DNA of 23,785 nt from an uncultured Clostridia bacterium (GTDB taxonomy: Bacteria > Bacillota > Clostridia > Lachnospirales > CAG-274): assembly GCA_910579745.1 (NCBI GenBank), contig CAJTVH010000047.1:1-23785 (forward strand), given 5' to 3'. Position 1 is the first letter of the stretch, and the number at the start of each line of letters is the position of its first letter. The position numbers and the translations under genes are program-made. The notes beneath the pieces were generated by a model, which worked only from the letters and a program-made list of their open reading frames with translations, made no database searches and was not told the DNA's origin. Of the stretch, positions 7,209-17,500 are shown piece after piece.

Positions 7209-8264
7209 ATGGCGAAAGCGAGAATTTTTGATTTACCTGAGACAAAGGGAATGTTTCAGATAAAGGGAATTGTGACGGGAGTGGAAGAAGACAGTTTCTA
7301 TAAGGAAACTCGGACGCGGAGTTCTAAAGAAATGAGGATAATCAACTTTGGAGTCGAGTATGAGAAAGGGAAGACCTTTTACATAAATATGCTCGGGTCT
7401 GAGCGGGAGAATGTGTACTTTTTCAAAAGAGGTAAAAAGAAAGGTGAGAAGTCCGACACGGTAAAAGTAGCGTGGGAGGACAGACATACTTATAAAAGAG
7501 AGGGATACGAATTAATCGGCAAAAATATTGGGGTTAAAAAGAAAGTAGACTCTGAGGGCAAAACTGTAAATGACAAAAAAATTATGACTGAGTTTGACGC
7601 CTGCGAAGAGGTTAAGGATAATCTTAAAGATGGTATGAGCGTGTTTATCAGGGGGAATTTGGACTGCGGCAGTTTTATAGACGATAACAACAATAAAAGA
7701 GTATCGACTAAACTAGTCCCAAGTCAAATCTCTCTTTGCTCGGAGATTGATTTTGATGACGATAAATTCAAACGTCAAAGCGACTTTAATCAGGTAATTA
7801 TATTTATGGGAATTGATAGGGAAAAAGATGACGCGGGTAAGGAAACGGACAGATTTGTGGTAACGGCTAAAATTGTCACCTATAAAACCATAGAGGATGT
7901 TGAGTTTATTGTCGAGGACACTAAATTAGCCAATATATTTAAGAAGAATTTGGAGCCTTATAACGCTGTGAGGGTAAGCGGTCATATGGCCGCCTCAATA
8001 CAAACGGAAGATGTTGAGGATGATGACAGCTGGGGAGAGAAAGACGCTATGGAGAAAATAAAAGCCCCAGTCAAAAGAGAGTTTGTTATAACGGGGGCTA
8101 AAAAGTCGACTGTTGAGAAAGAGGTGTACACAAGGGAAAAGATTGAGGAGGCGATGGCTAAAATCGCCAAAGCGAGAAAAGCGGACAGTGATTTTGGCGA
8201 AGATGACTCTTCGGATGAATGGGGGGATGCCGCGGATATAGATGACGATGATTTGCCGTTTTAA
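7209..8264 (+). CDS. Phage single-stranded DNA-binding protein (SSB-like, acidic tail)
   Basis: 351 residues, ATG with SD AGGAGG. The most telling feature is the C-terminus: a long acidic run (EDDSSDEWGDAADID) ending in DDDDLPF. This closely matches the acidic hydrophobic tip of bacterial SSB (DDDIPF), through which SSB recruits replication partners. The body lacks an obvious canonical SSB OB signature but is beta-rich, with two similar-sized halves (about 10-150 and 165-290), consistent with two OB-like folds. It is the first gene of the replication block, directly before the Sak4-like ATPase, the position where phage SSBs often lie. Expected role: coat ssDNA at forks and recombination intermediates and dock helicase, primase or recombinase. 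The tail is seen; the fold is inference. Confidence 0.72.
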   Translation: MAKARIFDLPETKGMFQIKGIVTGVEEDSFYKETRTRSSKEMRIINFGVEYEKGKTFYINMLGSERENVYFFKRGKKKGEKSDTVKVAWEDRHTYKREGYELIGKNIGVKKKVDSEGKTVNDKKIMTEFDACEEVKDNLKDGMSVFIRGNLDCGSFIDDNNNKRVSTKLVPSQISLCSEIDFDDDKFKRQSDFNQVIIFMGIDREKDDAGKETDRFVVTAKIVTYKTIEDVEFIVEDTKLANIFKKNLEPYNAVRVSGHMAASIQTEDVEDDDSWGEKDAMEKIKAPVKREFVITGAKKSTVEKEVYTREKIEEAMAKIAKARKADSDFGEDDSSDEWGDAADIDDDDLPF

Positions 8265-8312
8265 ATGTTTAATACAGATAAAAATATAGGAAATATATGG
8301 AGGTAATTATAA

Positions 8313-9476
8313 ATGGCGAAAGCGAGAAAAGCGTCCGTGACGAGGAGTAAACTCGGAATGATATTGTATGGCGAGCAGTTTACGGGGAAATCAACAATGG
8401 CTATGCAGTTAGCTTATTTTAAGCGGCCTGACGGGAAACCGTTTAGGGTTTTGTATCTTGACCCTGAGACGGGTTCCATTGACGACTATTTGGGAGAGCT
8501 GGAATCGAATGGCGTAAATCTTGACAATATTTATATTGTTTACACGCAGTCACTTGGTGAGGTGAGGCAATATATTGGGAAAGTTAAAAACAACGCTGAT
8601 TTTTATGAGCTTGACGAGAATGGCGAAGAGACGGGAAATGTTGTGACTGACGCCGACGGTGAGCCGTTTAGGGCGGACGCTGTTGTTGTGGACGGAACAA
8701 GTATTTTAAACCTAACGACAAAACAAGGGTTAGTCGAGTTCTCAAAGAAAAGGAACAGGGTAAAAGCGGACAAAGACGGTCTTATAGGCGAGGCGAGACT
8801 TGTAAAAGTTGAGGGTGCGAGTCTTGAGCTTAAAGACTATCAGACAATTAATTTTAAGGGACAAGACTTGATTCTTGATTTAATGGCGTCGGGGGTTCAT
8901 TACGTTGTCACGGCGAGAGAGGCAGATGAGAAAGTAACGATAGAACAATCTGACGGAAAGACAACGAGTGTCGTGACAGGAAGAAAAATACCAGACGGGT
9001 TTAGGGGTATGTCTTATAACGTTAAAACGGAAATACGCATGTTTAGAAACGAGGACGGCACAGTGTGCGCTCATGTTAAAAAAGACAGAACACATACCCA
9101 TGAGGACAACACGATACTTGAGGATCCCACATTGCTTGACTGGCAGTCCGTGATTGACAAAACAGCCGACAAGAAAGAGTTTGTCGTGAAAAACGACCTC
9201 ACGAAAGCTGTAAGTGTCGAGCAGGATATATATAGCAAAGAGATACTCGGAAAAGTTGGTGAGCCGGCAGCTGATGAGAAGGCGGCTTCGGAGACTCACG
9301 GCGGTAAGACCGCGGATGAGATAAGGAAAAAGATTTTTGACAAAAAGAAAAATCTCTCTCCCCCTGAGAAGAGAGAGATACAAGAGAGACTTGAGGCGGA
9401 GGGACTCCCAATATACTTTAAAGATGTCACAGATGTGGAAATACTTACAAAAGCTTTAAACGTGTTTGAGAAATGA
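8313..9476 (+). CDS. Sak4/RecA-like recombination ATPase (AAA_24 type)
   Basis: 387 residues, ATG with SD GGAGG. P-loop GEQFTGKST at 20-28 (Walker A), YLDPETGS shortly after, and a hydrophobic strand with acid ADAVVVDGTS (Asp127, Walker B). HYVVTAREAD is the next strand, and KTEIRMFRNEDG/HVKKDRTHTH completes the ATPase core. This is the pattern of phage RecA-like ATPases (Sak4/AAA_24) that promote single-strand annealing together with the phage SSB. The C-terminal 110 residues are charged and include a KEIQERLEAEG helical stretch. Cytoplasmic. It follows the SSB-like gene by 48 bp and starts with the same MAKAR residues, encoded by 16 identical bases. Confidence 0.8.
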   Translation: MAKARKASVTRSKLGMILYGEQFTGKSTMAMQLAYFKRPDGKPFRVLYLDPETGSIDDYLGELESNGVNLDNIYIVYTQSLGEVRQYIGKVKNNADFYELDENGEETGNVVTDADGEPFRADAVVVDGTSILNLTTKQGLVEFSKKRNRVKADKDGLIGEARLVKVEGASLELKDYQTINFKGQDLILDLMASGVHYVVTAREADEKVTIEQSDGKTTSVVTGRKIPDGFRGMSYNVKTEIRMFRNEDGTVCAHVKKDRTHTHEDNTILEDPTLLDWQSVIDKTADKKEFVVKNDLTKAVSVEQDIYSKEILGKVGEPAADEKAASETHGGKTADEIRKKIFDKKKNLSPPEKREIQERLEAEGLPIYFKDVTDVEILTKALNVFEK

Positions 9477-9498
9477 CATTTTACGCGAAGGTGATTGT

Positions 9499-10182
9499 AT
9501 GGCTGAGATTAAAAGAGTCTGCGGTCTCTGTAAAGAAATTTTTTACATAAACAGAAACAATATTAATGAGGCTATTTACTATGATAAAAAAACATATCAT
9601 AGTAAATGCTTTGTTGATATTTGCGGCAGACGCGCGATAAGAAAATCAAAAACAGCGCCTAAATGGGAGCGGGCTTTAGAAAACATAGAAGATATAAAAA
9701 ATGAGTCTTACAGGCATTTTAAGATATTGATTGACAAAGAGGACGTGTACAGATTTATTTTAGATACTTATGGTTTAACCGTGATACCCACCACTGTATG
9801 GCAAAAAATGAGCGATATATACGCTGGTACGTTTAAGGGAATGTCAATAGGCATTCCGCCGGAACATTTGCTTGACATGTGGAAAAGAAAAATTAACACC
9901 CTTAACGCTATAGCGGCTAAAAATTCCGCTAACGGCAAGGTAATGGATTCAGGACAAAGGCTAAACTACGACTTGTCTGTTTTGGTAAATAAATATGACG
10001 GTTATTTAAAATGGCTTGAGAGGCAAAAGATATTACGGGCGGAACAAGCCGCAAATAAAAATGATAATATCGTAAGTAAAAGTGTTGGTTACGATATTAT
10101 TAAAAATAGTCAAAATACTAAAAATAATCAAAGCATTGATAAGGATAATATTCTCGATTTGGTTGACGATATTTTTGGATAA
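9499..10182 (+). CDS. Zinc-motif protein between recombinase and helicase
   Basis: 227 residues from ATG 9499, chosen because AAGGTG lies about 6 nt before it; an in-frame TTG at 9466 overlaps the previous gene and has no SD. The N-terminus has Cys8-x2-Cys11 and His34-x2-Cys37 (further Cys at 42), a likely zinc-binding site like those of small phage DNA-binding proteins. The middle is helical (FKILIDKEDVYRFILDTYG ... GIPPEHLLDMWKRK), and a polar Asn/Lys-rich linker leads to an acidic-hydrophobic end, NILDLVDDIFG. No named family recognised. Its place between the Sak4-like ATPase and the DnaB-like helicase suggests a helicase loader or replication accessory factor, which is inference from context only. 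Confidence 0.65.
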   Translation: MAEIKRVCGLCKEIFYINRNNINEAIYYDKKTYHSKCFVDICGRRAIRKSKTAPKWERALENIEDIKNESYRHFKILIDKEDVYRFILDTYGLTVIPTTVWQKMSDIYAGTFKGMSIGIPPEHLLDMWKRKINTLNAIAAKNSANGKVMDSGQRLNYDLSVLVNKYDGYLKWLERQKILRAEQAANKNDNIVSKSVGYDIIKNSQNTKNNQSIDKDNILDLVDDIFG

Positions 10183-10203
10183 TTTGGGGGTGAATGATAA
10201 AAT

Positions 10204-11745
10204 TTGACAGAAAACAATAATTCTGAGCTAAAAACGGCAAATATACAAAATGAGATATGCTTTGTGGGCTGTTTGTATAAATCGCCTGATTTATTCGTTA
10301 ATTACGGTGATTTTATGAGAAGTAAATATGATTTTTCTGATCCTGTCACTAAGTTTTTTTATGACAGCTTTGAGACGTATTACATTACATTCTCACAGAC
10401 AGTTGACGAGACAAAGTTAAATGTTTTTATGAGTCAAAACTCTGAGAGATTTAAAACTTATAAACAATATAAAGGATTTAAGACTATACAGAGGTATATG
10501 AGTCTCGCTGACGAAAGGGACTGTAAAAGTTATTTTGACACGATTAAGAAGTATTCTTTATTAAGAGAGTACGAGAGAAACGGTTTTCCAGCCGATAAAA
10601 TTATCTCGCACAAAGACTTTGACAAAATGTCGCCGAATGATATTTACAGAATAATACGGGCTAAGGCTGATAAAATACACACGATAATCAACGCTGGTGA
10701 GGAAGCTGTTGAGCTTACAGGGAAAACCTCGGATCAAGTGGATAAATATTTAGAAAAACCAAATTTCGGGCTTCCTTTTCCATGGTACATGTATAATGAG
10801 TATTTTCTCGGAATGAGAGAGAAAAAAATGTTATTCGAGGGTTTCTTGTCAAATGAGGGTAAAACCAGAAAACTTGTGATGTTAGCCGCTTACACAGCGT
10901 TGGTTAGGAATGAGAACTTTTTTTTAATGAGTAATGAGATGGATGAGGAGGATTTGCGAAGCTGTCTGATTACAACGGTTATAAATAATGATGAGTTCCA
11001 AAAACTGCATGGGGTTGTTATGAGGAAGCCGGAAAAAGAAATCGCGTTAGGGATTTATCATGACAGCGAAGGCGAGACTATCAGAAGAAAGGTTGATAAT
11101 TTTGGTATTTACACTGAAAGCGATGAGGAATATATCAAAAGGGTGAGAAACGAGTCGGAAGAATATTGGAAAGTGAAAAAAGTGACGGATTGGATTGATA
11201 ACTCAAAAGCAAGTGTTTTATTTAAGGACGTCGGGGGCAATTACAGCCCCGCGGCTATTGAGTTTGAGCTTCGTAAGGCGAAAGTGACTCAAAATATAAA
11301 ATATTATGGTTATGATACTTTAAAAGGATATAATACCGATGAGTGGTCGTATGTCAAACAGTTCGCCACAAGATTAAAAGAAATCACGAAAGAGCTTCAA
11401 ATGAGCGGGTACGCCGTGTTTCAATTAACTGATGACACGGTTTTCACGGACATATTTAGCTTGAGCAGCAATAATATATCAAACGCTAAACAAATTAAAC
11501 ATGTCGCTGATATTTTAAATCTTGGCAAGAGACTGAAAAAAGAGGATTATCATAAATATCAAATGGTTGTTGAAAATGATAACTGGGGTGAGCCTACAGG
11601 TGACGATTTAGATTTAAAGAAACAATATTTTGCTATTAAGCCTGATAAAAACAGAGCGGGTGACAAAGATAAAGTTATGCTGTTTGAGATTGACTTAAAT
11701 CTAAACATTTGGAAAAACGTGGGCTATATTATCAGAAAAAAATAA
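10204..11745 (+). CDS. DnaB-like replicative DNA helicase
   Basis: 513 residues; TTG start after SD GGGGGTGA (10 nt), with an in-frame TAA just upstream leaving no other conventional start. The N-terminal 180 residues are helical, like the DnaB N-domain. The RecA-like core has an unusual P-loop, GFLSNEGKT (213-221), where DnaB usually has ARPSMGKT; FFLMSNEMDEEDL corresponds to DnaB's SLEM block; and YYGYDTLKG (Asp371) is a diverged Walker B. SGYAVFQLTDDT corresponds to motif H4 (QL). Near the end, FAIKPDKNRAGDKDK resembles the KNRxG arginine-finger block. Role: ring-shaped 5'-3' helicase at the phage fork, working with the primase encoded 26 bp downstream. The diverged motifs suggest a phage-specific branch. 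Confidence 0.8.
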   Translation: MTENNNSELKTANIQNEICFVGCLYKSPDLFVNYGDFMRSKYDFSDPVTKFFYDSFETYYITFSQTVDETKLNVFMSQNSERFKTYKQYKGFKTIQRYMSLADERDCKSYFDTIKKYSLLREYERNGFPADKIISHKDFDKMSPNDIYRIIRAKADKIHTIINAGEEAVELTGKTSDQVDKYLEKPNFGLPFPWYMYNEYFLGMREKKMLFEGFLSNEGKTRKLVMLAAYTALVRNENFFLMSNEMDEEDLRSCLITTVINNDEFQKLHGVVMRKPEKEIALGIYHDSEGETIRRKVDNFGIYTESDEEYIKRVRNESEEYWKVKKVTDWIDNSKASVLFKDVGGNYSPAAIEFELRKAKVTQNIKYYGYDTLKGYNTDEWSYVKQFATRLKEITKELQMSGYAVFQLTDDTVFTDIFSLSSNNISNAKQIKHVADILNLGKRLKKEDYHKYQMVVENDNWGEPTGDDLDLKKQYFAIKPDKNRAGDKDKVMLFEIDLNLNIWKNVGYIIRKK

Positions 11746-11771
11746 AATACTGAAAGAGGGTTTAGCGGTGA

Positions 11772-12797
11772 TTGGACGTAAAGGAGCTAAAAAACTACAT
11801 ATATGAGAATAATTACGCTGTACAGTTATTAGAAGCTATAGGCTGTCATCATATTAAATATCACCCCGCCGGAGAGTATTGGACTTGCGGCAATTATAAC
11901 GGAGACAGAATTAACGCTGTGACTTTATACAACAATGAGAGTTTAATATGCTTAAACCACACAAGGCAAATGATAAAACACACGAGAGCGGCGGATATAA
12001 TAGATCTTGTGTGTTACTCAAAGGATTTGACTTTTCCTAAAGGACTGAGATTTATATGTGATGAGATAGGTGTGTCGTACTATCACGATTTTGAGGAGGA
12101 TATACCTGAGAGCTTCAAAATTTTAAAAATGCTCGACGATATGAGCCTTGGTGAGATTGATGAAAAGGAAAAGCCGTTAAAACCGATAAGTGAGAAAATT
12201 ACTTCCTATTATAAAAAGTATGTTAATGACTTATTTTATAACGATAACGTTAGCTATGCCACGCAAAGAGAGTTTGAGATAGGGTTTGATGACAAAAGTA
12301 ACAGATACACAATTCCTATTCGTTCTGAGATAGGTCATCTTGTTGGCGTTAAAGGCAGGTATTTTTATAGGGAAGTTCCTTTAGGAGAGAACAAATACGT
12401 ATATTTGGAACCGTGCGCTAAATCAAGGATTCTGTATGGGTTGTATAAAACAGCGGAAGCGATAAAGTCAGCTGGAAGGGTATATGTGATGGAGTCGGAA
12501 AAGGCTGTTTTACAGTTATGGGGCTATGGATATAAAAACGTGTGCGGAACGGGCGGAAAAGAATTATCAAGGTATCAAATAGACTTGCTTGTGAGATTGG
12601 GAAGCGAGATAGTGTTATGTATGGACAAGGATGTGACAAGGAGAGAGATTGAGGATTTAGCTGATAGATTTCCTGATGGAGTCCCCGTTTTATATATGCT
12701 TGATGATGATAATATTCTCGCGGGAAAAGAATCGCCCGCGGACAATCCAAAAAAGTGGGCTTATATGGTAAAAAACAATATTTATAAATTACGGTAA
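11772..12797 (+). CDS. DnaG-type DNA primase with TOPRIM domain
   Basis: 341 residues, TTG start; SD GAGGG is about 11 nt upstream. The N-terminal part (YWTCGNYNG ... LICLNHT) resembles the position of the DnaG zinc domain but has too few cysteines and histidines for a full CHC2 finger. The middle (IPIRSEIGHLVGVKGRYF) matches the DnaG catalytic core lead-in. The TOPRIM domain is VYVMESEKAVLQLWGYG (Glu241), VCGTGGKELS, then IVLCMDKDV (Asp285, Asp287), the acidic residues that bind metal. Role: synthesise RNA primers for lagging-strand replication. Shorter than bacterial DnaG (about 600) and lacking the helicase-binding C-terminal domain, so contact with the helicase must differ. Confidence 0.8.
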   Translation: MDVKELKNYIYENNYAVQLLEAIGCHHIKYHPAGEYWTCGNYNGDRINAVTLYNNESLICLNHTRQMIKHTRAADIIDLVCYSKDLTFPKGLRFICDEIGVSYYHDFEEDIPESFKILKMLDDMSLGEIDEKEKPLKPISEKITSYYKKYVNDLFYNDNVSYATQREFEIGFDDKSNRYTIPIRSEIGHLVGVKGRYFYREVPLGENKYVYLEPCAKSRILYGLYKTAEAIKSAGRVYVMESEKAVLQLWGYGYKNVCGTGGKELSRYQIDLLVRLGSEIVLCMDKDVTRREIEDLADRFPDGVPVLYMLDDDNILAGKESPADNPKKWAYMVKNNIYKLR

Positions 12798-12827
12798 TTA
12801 TGATATAGATAGCGAGGTGTATGTTTT

Positions 12828-14573
12828 TTGCGGTACAAATTATATGACGCGGGTAATAACGATACCTCCGATGTATTAAGGGAAGTTCTCTCAAACAGGG
12901 GAATAGAGGATTGTGATAAGTATTCGCGTTTAGACGAAAGCGTCTTGCTTCCCTATAGTTATTTGGACAATATAGATAAAGGAGTAGAAATGTTCACGCG
13001 TCATTTTAATAACAGAAACAAAATGGCTGTATTGGTTGACACAGATCCTGACGGTTATTGCTCCGCCGCGATGATATATAAGTACATAAAACAGATGAGC
13101 GGGGATTATCCGGTTGATTATATAACACACAGCGAGGCTAAAGCTCACGGATTAACAGAGGATATATTAATCCATGACGATGTTAAATTGTTAATCATAC
13201 CCGATGCCGGAACGAATGACAGCGGGGAGTGTAAGCTTTTATACGACAGAGGAATTGACATACTTATTTTAGACCATCACGAGAAAGAGGAGGATAACCC
13301 GTACGCTGTTATCATAAACAATCAGACAAGCGATAGATACACCAATAAAGAATTATGCGGCGCGGGAATTGTTTATAAATTTTTACAGGCGTTAGACAAT
13401 GAGAACTGGAACGATTTCGCCGACGATTATCTTGATTTATGCGCGTTGGCTAATATAAGCGACGTTATGGACATGAGGTCTTATGAGACGAGATATTTGA
13501 CCGATTTAGGGCTTCTTAATATTAGGAACAAGTGTTTTAAAGCTTTAATAGCGGCGCGGGATTATAATATGAAAGGTAATGTGAGTATTCATAATATACA
13601 GTGGTATATAACTCCTATATTAAACGGAATGATACGTGTTGGGGCGGATGATGAGAAGGATTTGCTGTTCAGGGCGTTTATAGAGGAAGACTCGTTTTTT
13701 GAGTATAAGAAGCGAGACGTTAAGGGCAAGAGGGAGGAGGTTATGGCTGAAAGCGTGTATGACAGAGCGGCGAGGCTTTGTAAAAACGCTAAAACGAGAC
13801 AGGATAAACAAAAAGACAAAGGTGTAGAGCTAATCGCTGAGAGAGCAGCGGCTCTTCCCGCTGACAATAAAATTATAATGCTTGACATATCAGGGTTATT
13901 AGTTCCGGCTTTAACGGGAGTTTTGGCTATAAAAATATCCGAGATGTTTAAAAAGCCTTGTATTTTACTTAATAAATTTTTTGATAAAAAGATGAGCAAG
14001 TCTGTTTACAGGGGAAGCGGCAGAAACTTTAATTACAGTCCTGTTGACAGTTTTAAAGACGTTATTAATAACACGGGTGTTTTCAGTTTTGGAAAAGGTC
14101 ACGCCAACGCTTTTGGGGTAGGCCTTGACACCGAAAAATTTAACGAGGCGGTGAACGCCTTAAATGAGGCGCTTAAAAATATCGAGTATGACACGTCATA
14201 CAAAGTGGATTTTATTTTGAGCGCCGATGATGTTACGGCTGAGTTAGTCACTGAGTTTCGGAGGTTTGAGAATATTATTTGTCAAGGAATAGAGGAACCT
14301 GTTATCGCCGTTGAGAACATCACTCTCACGAGAGACTGTTTTGAGATATTCGGTAAAAATGAGGACACTATAAGTTTTAATATTGACGGCGTTAAATATA
14401 TACAGTTTAAGTGTAAAGAGGATAACCCTGTTTTTAACTGGTTTAACGACACATGGAATGATGATGACAGCGTTACGTTTTCAGTCGTGGGGAGTCCATC
14501 AGTCAATAATTATAAAGGTATTGAGACTCCTCAGATTATTATAAAGGATTTAGAGTTATCACTAAAAGAATAA
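12828..14573 (+). CDS. RecJ-like single-stranded-DNA exonuclease (DHH family)
   Basis: 581 residues, TTG start with SD GAGGTG. DHH-family motifs are clear: VLVDTDPDGYCSAAMIYKYI (Asp71, Asp73, Asp75; motif I), LLIIPDAGTND (motif II), ILDHHE (149-151 are DHH; motif III) and ALANISDVMDMR (motif IV). The DHHA1 part shows GSGRNFNYSP and GKGHANAFGVGL. Such enzymes use manganese to degrade ssDNA 5' to 3'. Encoded between primase and polymerase, it probably removes primers, processes ends for Sak4/SSB recombination or degrades host DNA. Full-length family size and intact metal ligands suggest an active enzyme. Confidence 0.85.
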   Translation: MRYKLYDAGNNDTSDVLREVLSNRGIEDCDKYSRLDESVLLPYSYLDNIDKGVEMFTRHFNNRNKMAVLVDTDPDGYCSAAMIYKYIKQMSGDYPVDYITHSEAKAHGLTEDILIHDDVKLLIIPDAGTNDSGECKLLYDRGIDILILDHHEKEEDNPYAVIINNQTSDRYTNKELCGAGIVYKFLQALDNENWNDFADDYLDLCALANISDVMDMRSYETRYLTDLGLLNIRNKCFKALIAARDYNMKGNVSIHNIQWYITPILNGMIRVGADDEKDLLFRAFIEEDSFFEYKKRDVKGKREEVMAESVYDRAARLCKNAKTRQDKQKDKGVELIAERAAALPADNKIIMLDISGLLVPALTGVLAIKISEMFKKPCILLNKFFDKKMSKSVYRGSGRNFNYSPVDSFKDVINNTGVFSFGKGHANAFGVGLDTEKFNEAVNALNEALKNIEYDTSYKVDFILSADDVTAELVTEFRRFENIICQGIEEPVIAVENITLTRDCFEIFGKNEDTISFNIDGVKYIQFKCKEDNPVFNWFNDTWNDDDSVTFSVVGSPSVNNYKGIETPQIIIKDLELSLKE

Positions 14574-14592
14574 AAAAGAGGTGATATTTTAA

Positions 14593-17500
14593 ATGTATAG
14601 TTCGTTACATAATCACACAATGTTCTCTTTACTGGACGGATACGCTACTCCCAAAGAATATCTCGACAGGGCCGCGGAAGCGGGGATTAACACTTTCGCT
14701 ATTACGGAACATGGTAATGAGTATAGCTGGTGTTATTTTGAGAAGTTAAAAAAAAATTATCCTGATATAAAAATTATATACGGCGTGGAGTTTTACGAGT
14801 GTTTTGACATTTCAGTAAAAGATAAGGGCAGCAAGTATTTTCACTTGGTTGTGTTAGCGAGAAATGAAAACGGCAGAAAAGCCATAAATAAACTTGTCAC
14901 AAAATCTAATTTTGAGGGTTTTTATTATAAACCGAGGGTTGATTTGAATTGTTTCAGGAAGCTTGACCGCGGAAAAGATATAATTGTTTTATCAGCTTGT
15001 TTAGCCTCAAAAATAGCTTGTGAGAGCGACTATCAGAAATGTGTTGAGTACGTAAACGAGTATAAAAAGGTTTTTCCGTATTTTTATCTTGAAATCCAAT
15101 CCCATAGCCATGACGAGCAAAAGATATATAATCAAAAAATTTTAAGTCTGGCAAAATACACAAATACCCCATATGTCATAACAACCGACTCTCACGCGGC
15201 TAAAAAAGAGGATTTATATTATCAGGGCAGGCACGTACAAATCGCTCATGACAGCGAGACAATGAGTGAGACTTATGAGGGCTGTTATTTACAAACCGAG
15301 GAGGAAATACATAGTGTTATGGATTCTCAAATCGGTGAGGAGGCTGTTAATATTGGTCTTTTAACCACAAATGTCGTGGCGGGAATGATTGATGACGTGA
15401 AAATGCCGTTTCAGCCGCCTAAATTACCCACGTTTCCATTGCCGAAAGGATTTGAGAGCGATTACGAGTATTTAAAACATCTTGTTGACGAAGGCTGGTA
15501 TAAGCGTGGTTTTAATAAATTTGAGGAAGATAAGCAGAAAAAATATAGAGAGAGAATTGATTATGAGTTAGGTATAATTCACTCAATGAGTTTTGACGGT
15601 TATTTTCTTATTGTATGGGATTTTATTAATTACGCCAAGAGTGACGGAATTATGGTTGGCCCCGGCAGGGGAAGCTGTGCCGGAAGCCTTGTGTGCTACG
15701 CTATAGGCGTGACGGATTTAGACCCTATTAAATACGGATTGATTTTTGAGAGATTTTTAAATCCTGAGAGAGTATCAATGCCGGACACGGACACTGATGT
15801 GTCAGACAGAAACAAAGTTATCTCTTATCTTATCGGAAAGTATGGCGTGAACAGGGTTTGTCAGATTATAAATTTCAGCTTTATAACCCCTGTGGTCGCT
15901 ATAAAGGACGTGGGAAAAATTCTTGGGTTTAATTATAGTGAGATGGACAAGCTTAGCAAAAAATTTACTTATGACACTTTCTCAGAGTGTATAGAGAGAA
16001 ACAAACAATTTGTAAATGATAACCCTCAGTATTCTGAGCTTTTTGATATAGCGGGCAAATTGAGCGGGAGAGTGAGAACTGTTTCCTGTCACGCTGGCGG
16101 TGTTGGTATTGTTAATACAAATATTAACGACTATATGGCGATGAAACTTGGAGGCGATGGAGAGCGTGTCATACAGGTTGATAAGAGAATAGTCGAGGAA
16201 ATAGGAATTATAAAATTTGACATTCTTGGCGTGCAGACTTTAAGTATGATTAAGGAAACTCAAAATGACTCCGGTATTTCTGAGTACGATATAGATATTA
16301 ATAATCCCGTCTTTGAGAATGATAAAAAAGCTTATGAGCTATTGGGGAAAGCTTTAACAAACGGCGTTTTTCAAGTTGAAAGCACGGGAATGAGAGATTT
16401 GCTTCTGCGTTTAAAACCCGACTCGTTAAACGATTTGTCCGCAGTGCTGGCGCTGTACAGACCCGACTCTATGGGTGTACTGGAAGAGTATATAGAGCGC
16501 AGGCGTGACCCAAGTAAAATCAAATATATACATCCCGATATGGAACCTATTCTTAAATCTACGTATGGCTGTATGATTTATCAGGAACAGCTTTTGGATA
16601 TTGTGAGGAAGTTCGGCGGCAGAAGCTATGGGGGAGCGGATTTGTTCCGCAAGGCTATAGGGAAGAAGAACGCGGAGCTTGTGAGGCAGGAGTCGGCGAA
16701 ACTGTATCAAGAGATTATAGACAACGGTTACAGCGAGAAATTAGCCAAAACAATAAGCGGGGAAATGTCTGAAAAGGGAGGTTATCTGTTTAATAAATCC
16801 CACTCATGCGGTTACGCTGTTATATGCCTTCAAACGGCGTATTTAAAAGCGTATTATCCCTCATATTTTTTCAAAGCTCTTTTAAATCTTAACAAAGACA
16901 AGACAGGAGCCCTTAACAAATATATTATTGACGCGAAACAGTTTAACGTGTCTGTTTTGCCTCCGAATATCAACAAATCCCTCACAAATTTCACAGCGGA
17001 TGGAAACGAGGTTTTATTTGGGCTGTCGGGGATAAAAGGGATAGGGGAGATTTTCGCTGAGGTGATAATTGAGCGGAGAGAAAACGGGTTTAAATCCTTG
17101 AGAGATTTTATTGAGAAAGTAAATCCTTCTAAAACACAAGTTATTTCCTTAATAAAATCAGGGGCTATACCCGCTTCCGATAAGAAAAAATGTTTAATTA
17201 AATATCTGAAAAGCTTTTACGCTCCCTTAACTTTTAACCCTGTTACAGTTTTACCGCCTTATAAAACTTTGGCAAATGATTGGGGTATTGATATTGAGAC
17301 ATACAGAACGGGGAATAAAAAATATGATTATGACAAAGCCTCTTTGTTAAATGAGTATAACAGGAGGAAAAAAGAGATGTTTGACTTAAAACAGGAGGAA
17401 CGGTTTAAAAAATATATCGATGATAACAAAAAGTATATTGAAAATGAGGACTTCTGGGAATTTGAGTCTTTGCAGATTTTTATAAACAATAACCCGTTTG

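Noticed and set aside
7054..7263. Plus-strand frame overlapping the 61-aa membrane protein and the SSB start
   Set aside because: No SD, overlaps two better-supported genes, no protein-like composition.
12418..12894. Long minus-strand open frame opposite the primase gene
   Set aside because: Composition is what the antisense of an AT-rich, purine-rich gene gives (I/L/S/P/H/Y-rich), no family motif, no SD; the same holds for the other minus-strand frames, e.g. 8880-9383 and 13589-13999.
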